Origin: Macrostomum hystrix
Taxonomy: Eukaryota > Platyhelminthes > Macrostomidae
DNA length: 64,000 bases
NCBI GenBank assembly: GCA_950097015.1
Contig: CATNEN010000025.1
Span: 7,482,001-7,546,000 of the forward strand
Direction of reading: 5' to 3'
This document shows, one piece after another, positions 58,395-64,000 of this stretch. A program made the position numbers and the translations under genes. Under the pieces are notes generated by a model. That model saw nothing but the letters and a program-made list of their open reading frames with translations, ran no database searches and was not told the origin of the DNA. Positions within the stretch are counted from its first letter, which is position 1. Every line of letters starts with the position of its first letter.

Positions 58395-61300
58395 TGAGAA
58401 CCTGAGGAATCGGGGGGTATTGCCTACACCATGAAGTAGCGGAGGTTATTGCCGACACCCTGAAATATCAGGGGTTATTGCTGACACCCTGAAGAATCGG
58501 GGGTTATTGCCGACACCCTGAAGAATCGGTGGTTATTTCCTACACCCTGAAGAAACGGAGGTTATTGCCGACACCCTGAAGAATCGGGGGTTATTGCCTA
58601 CACCCTAAAGAATCGGGGGTTATTGCCGACACCCTGAAGAATCAGGGGTTATTGCCTACACCCTGAAGAATAGGGGGTTATTGCCGAAACCCTGAAGAAT
58701 CGCGTTATTGCCGATACCCTGAAGAAACGGAGGTTATTGCCGATACCCTAAAGAATCGGAAGTTATTGCCGATACCCTAAAGAATCAGGGATTATTGCCG
58801 ACACCCTGAAGAATCGGGCGTTATTGCCGATACCCTAAAGAATCAGGGATTATTGCCGACACCCTGAAGAATCGGGGGTTATTGCCGACACCCTGAAGAA
58901 TCGGGGGTTATTGCCGATACCCTGAAGAATCGGGGGTTATTGCCTACACCCTGAAGAATAGGGGGTTATTGCCGACACCCTGAAGAAACGGAGGTTATTG
59001 CCGACACCCTGAAATATCAGGGGTTATTGCCTACACCCTAAAGAATCGGGGGTTATTGCCGACACCCTGAAGAATCAGGGGTTATTGCCTACACCCTGAA
59101 GAATAGGGGGTTATTGCCGAAACCCTGAAGAATCGCGTTATTGCCGATACCCTGAAGAAACGGAGGTTATTGCCGATACCCTAAAGAATCGGGGGTTATT
59201 GCCGATACCCTAAAGAATCAGGGATTATTGCCGACACCCTGAAGAATCGGGGGTTATTGCCGATACCCTAAAGAAACAGGGGTTATTGCCGACACCCTGA
59301 AGAATCAGGGGTTATTGCCGACACCCTGAAGAATCGGGGGGTCATTGCCGACACCCTGAAGAAACGGAGGTTATTGCCGACACCCTGAAGAATCAGGGGT
59401 TATTGCCTATTCCCTGAAGAATCGGGGGTTATTGCCTACACCCTGAAGAATCAGGGGTTATTGCCGACACCCTGAAGAATCAGGGGTTATTGCCGATACC
59501 CTGAAGAATCGGGGGTTATTGCCGACACCCTGAAGAAACGGAGGTTATTGCCGATACCCTGAAGAATCAGGGGTTATTGCCTACACCCTGAAGAATCAGG
59601 GGTTATTGCCGACACCCTGAAGAATCAGGGGTTATTGCCGATACCCTGAAGAATCGGGGGTTATTGCCGACACCCTGAAGAATCGGGGGTTATTGCCGAC
59701 ACCCTGAAGAATCAGGGGTTATTGCCGACACCCTGAAGAATCGGGGGTTATTGCCGACACCCTGGAGAATCGTGGGTTATTGCCGATACCCTGAAGAATC
59801 GGGGGTTATTGCCGACACCCTGAAGAATCGGGGGTTATTGCCGACACCCTGAAGAATCGGGGGTTATTGCCGATACCCTGAAGAATCGGGGGTTATTGCC
59901 TACACCCTGAAGAATAGGGGGTTATTGCCGACACCCTGAAGAAACGGAGGTTATTGCCGACACCCTGAAATATCAGGGGTTATTGCCGACACCCTGAAGA
60001 ATCAGGGGTTATTGCCGACACCCTGAAGAATCAGTGGTTATTTCCTACACCCTGAAGAAACGGAGGTTATTGCCGACACCCTGAAGAATCGGGGGTTATT
60101 GCCTACACCCTAAAGAATCGGGGGTTATTGCCGACACCCTGAAGAATCAGGGGTTATTGCCTACACCCTGAAGAATAGGGGGTTATTGCCGAAACCCTGA
60201 AGAATCGCGTTATTGCCGATACCCTGAAGAAACGGAGGTTATTGCCGATACCCTAAAGAATCGGGGGTTATTGCCGATACCCTAAAGAATCAGGGATTAT
60301 TGCCGACACCCTGAAGAATCGGGGGTTATTGCCGATACCCTAAAGAAACAGGGGTTATTGCCGACACCCTGAAGAATCAGGGGTTATTGCCGACACCCTG
60401 AAGAATCGGGGGGTCATTGCCGACACCCTGAAGAAACGGAGGTTATTGCCGACACCCTGAAGAATCAGGGGTTATTGCCTACACCCTGAAGAATCAGGGG
60501 TTATTGCCGACACCCTGAAGAATCAGGGGTTATTGCCGATACCCTGAAGAATCGGTGGTTATTGCCGACACCCTGAAGAATCGGGGGTTATTGCCGACAC
60601 CCTGAAGAATCAGGGGTTATTGCCGACACCCTGAAGAATCGGGGGTTATTGCCGACACCCTGGAGAATCGTGGGTTATTGCCGATACCCTGAAGAATCGG
60701 GGGTTATTGCCGACACCCTGAAGAATCGGGGGTTATTGCCGACACCCTGAAGAATCGGGGGTTATTGCCGATACCCTGAAGAATCGGGGGTTATTGACTA
60801 CACCCTGAAGAATAGGGGGTTATTGCCGACACCCTGAAGAAACGGAGGTTATTGCCGACACCCTGAAATATCAGGGGTTATTGCCGACACCCTGAAGAAT
60901 CAGGGGTTATTGCCGACACCCTGAAGAATCAGTGGTTATTTCCTACACCCTGAAGAAACGGAGGTTATTGCCGACACCCTGAAGAATCGGGGGTTATTGC
61001 CTACACCCTAAAGAATCGGGGGTTATTGCCGACACCCTGAAGAATCAGGGGTTATTGCCTACACCCTGAAGAATAGGGGGTTATTGCCGAAACCCTGAAG
61101 AATCGCGTTATTGCCGATACCCTGAAGAAACGGAGGTTATTGCCGATACCCTAAAGAATCGGGGGTTATTGCCGATACCCTAAAGAATCAGGGATTATTG
61201 CCGACACCCTGAAGAATCGGGGGTTATTGCCGATACCCTAAAGAAACAGGGGTTATTGCCGACACCCTGAAGAATCAGGGGTTATTGCCGACACCCTGAA

Positions 61301-64000
61301 GAATCGGGGGGTCATTGCCGACACCCTGAAGAAACGGAGGTTATTGCCGACACCCTGAAGAATCAGGGGTTATTGCCTATTCCCTGAAGAATCGGGGGTT
61401 ATTGCCTACACCCTGAAGAATCAGGGGTTATTGCCGACACCCTGAAGAATCAGGGGTTATTGCCGATACCCTGAAGAATCGGGGGTTATTGCCGACACCC
61501 TGAAGAAACGGAGGTTATTGCCGATACCCTGAAGAATCAGGGGTTATTGCCTACACCCTGAAGAATCAGGGGTTATTGCCGACACCCTGAAGAATCAGGG
61601 GTTATTGCCGATACCCTGAAGAATCGGGGGTATTTGCCGACACCCTGAAGAATCGGGGGTTATTGCCGACACCCTGAAGAATCAGGGGTTATTGCCGACA
61701 CCCTGAAGAATCGGGGGTTATTGCCGACACCCTGGAGAATCGTGGGTTATTGCCGATACCCTGAAGAATCGGGGGTTATTGCCGACACCCTGAAGAATCA
61801 GGGGTTATTGCCGACACCCTGAAGAATCGGGGGTTATTGCCGATACCCTGAAGAATCGGGGGTTATTGCCGACACCCTGAAGAATCGGGGGTTATTGCCG
61901 ATACCCTGGAGAATCGGGGGTTATTGCCGACACCCTGGAGAATCGGGGGTTATTGCCAACACCCTGGAGAATCGTGGGTTATTGCCGATACCCTGAAGAA
62001 TCGGGGGTTATTGCCGACACCCTGAAGAATCGGGGATTATTGCCGACACCCTGAAGAATCGGGGATTATTGCCGACACCCTGAAGAATCGGGGGTTATTG
62101 CCGACACCCTGAAGAATCGGGGGTTATTGCCGACACCCTGAAGAATCGGGGATTATTGCCGACACCCTGAAGAATCGGGGATTATTGCCGACACCCTGAA
62201 GAATCGGGGGTTATTGCCGACACCCTGAAGAATCGGGGGTTATTGCCGATACCCTGAAGAATCGGGGGTTATTGCCGATACCCTGAAGAATCGGGGGTTA
62301 TTGCCGACACCCTGAAGAATCAGGGGTTATTGCCGACACCCTGAAGAATCGGGGGTTATTGCCGACACCCTGGAGAATCGTGGGTTATTGCCGATACCCT
62401 GAAGAATCGGGGGTTATTGCCGACACCCTGAAGAATCGGGGGTTATTGCCGACACCCTGAAGAATCGGGGGTTATTGCCGATACCCTGAAGAATCGGGGG
62501 TTATTGCCTACACCCTGAAGAATCGGGGGTTATTGCCGACACCCTGAAGAATCAGGGGTTATTGCCGATACCCTGAAGAATCGGGGGTTATTGCCGACAC
62601 CCTGAAGAAACGGAGGTTATTGCCGATACCCTGAAGAAACAGGGGTTATTGCCTACACCCTGAAGAATCAGGGGTTATTGCCTACACCCTGAATAATCGG
62701 GGGTTATTGCCGACACCCTGAAGAATCAGGGGTTATTGCCTACACCCTGAAGAAACGGAGGTTATTGCCGACACCCTGAAGAATCAGGGGTTATTGCCTA
62801 TTCCCTGAAGAAACGGAGGTTATTGCCGACACCCTGAAGAATCAGGGGTTATTGCCTATTCCCTGAAGAAACGGAGGTTATTGCCGACACCCTGAAGAAT
62901 CGGGGGTTATTGCCGACACCCTGAAGAATCGGGGGTTATTGCCGATACCCTGAAGAATCGGGGGTTATTGCCGACACCCTGAAGAATCGGGGTTTATTGC
63001 CGACACCCTGAAGAATCAGGGGTTATTGCCGACACCCTGAAGAATCGGGGGTTATTGCCGACACCCTGGAGAATCGTGGGTTATTGCCGATACCCTGAAG
63101 AATCGGGGGTTATTGCCGACACCCTGAAGAATCGGGGGTTATTGCCGACACCCTGAAGAATCGGGGGTTATTGCCGATACCCTGGAGAATCGGGGGTTAT
63201 TGCCGACACCCTGGAGAATCGGGGGTTATTGCCGACACCCTGAAGAATCGTGGGTTATTGCCGATACCCTGAAGAATCGGGGGTTATTGCCTACACCCTG
63301 AAGAATCGGGGGTTATTGCCGACACCCTGAAGAATCAGGGGTTATTGCCGATACCCTGAAGAATCGGGGGTTATTGCCGACACCCTGAAGAAACGGAGGT
63401 TATTGCCGATACCCTGAAGAAACAGGGGTTATTGCCTACACCCTGAAGAATCAGGGGTTATTGCCTACACCCTGAATAATCGGGGGTTATTGCCGACACC
63501 CTGAAGAATCAGGGGTTATTGCCTACACCCTGAAGAAACGGAGGTTATTGCCGACACCCTGAAGAATCAGGGGTTATTGCCTATTCCCTGAAGAAACGGA
63601 GGTTATTGCCGACACCCTGAAGAATCAGGGGTTATTGCCTATTCCCTGAAGAAACGGAGGTTATTGCCGACACCCTGAAGAATCGGGGGTTATTGCCGAC
63701 ACCCTGAAGAATCGGGGGTTATTGCCGATACCCTGAAGAATCGGGGGTTATTGCCGACACCCTGAAGAATCGGGGTTTATTGCCGACACCCTGAAGAATC
63801 AGGGGTTATTGCCGACACCCTGAAGAATCGGGGGTTATTGCCGACACCCTGGAGAATCGTGGGTTATTGCCGATACCCTGAAGAATCGGGGGTTATTGCC
63901 GACACCCTGAAGAATCGGGGGTTATTGCCGACACCCTGAAGAATCGGGGGTTATTGCCGATACCCTGGAGAATCGGGGGTTATTGCCGACACCCTGGAGA
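58395..64000. repeat. 29-nt satellite, at least 5.6 kb, truncated by the window end
   Basis: About 190 copies of ATCGGGGGTTATTGCCGAC plus ACCCTGAAGA. Variants (GAAACGGAGG, ATAGGGGG, CCTACACC, CCTATTCC, GATACCC and the short unit ATCGCGTTATTGCC) are arranged in recurring order: TCAGTGGTTATTTCC occurs at 60031 and 60929, 898 nt apart, and CCCTGAATAATCGG near 62690 and 63470, about 783 nt apart. Nested block duplication is therefore recent. Confidence 0.98.

Overview
This is animal nuclear DNA. Coding regions are split by introns with GT-AG borders (one looks like GC-AG). The genes are metazoan: an Islet-type LIM-homeodomain factor, a metabotropic-glutamate-receptor-like class C GPCR, a rhodopsin-like GPCR, a type II PKA regulatory subunit, an eIF4E cap-binding protein, the first exon of an SIK-like kinase and a TULIP/group-7-allergen-like secreted protein. 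Exons are GC-rich, while introns and intergenic DNA are AT-rich or made of tandem repeats. There is no mobile-element reverse transcriptase, virus or bacterial gene. A spiralian, possibly a flatworm, fits the gene mix, compact coding regions and splice acceptors sitting just upstream of start codons, but that placement is a guess.

Layout. 1-1040: first coding exon (minus) of an SIK-like kinase; the rest lies off the left edge. 3344-4322: single-exon part of a GPCR (minus). 5646-6505: two exons of a TULIP-like protein (minus). 4600-4750 and 6688-6826: SINE copies. 7963-9345: eIF4E in two exons (plus). 11700-12866: intronless PKA RII (plus). 18501-25261: complete five-exon mGluR-like receptor (plus). 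25.3-36.9 kb: gene-free stretch of about fifteen different tandem arrays. 37237-51514: last four exons of Islet (plus) over 14 kb. 51.5-64 kb: gene-poor, ending in a 29-nt satellite of at least 5.6 kb that runs off the window.

Tandem repeats cover roughly 40-45 percent of the window by eye. Each array has its own unit. Unit lengths cluster at 11/22 and 16 nt, and several units carry perfect palindromes or short dyads. The most striking pattern is position: for the SIK-like gene, the mGluR-like gene and especially Islet, arrays begin within about 0-40 nt of the 5' splice site and end within about 10-90 nt of the 3' splice site, with a different repeat at almost every exon edge.

No operon-like logic links the genes. 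They are a typical animal mixture: signalling (PKA RII, SIK-like kinase, two GPCRs), translation (eIF4E) and neuronal or endocrine fate control (Islet). SIK kinases are known PKA targets, but their presence with PKA RII in one window is probably chance.
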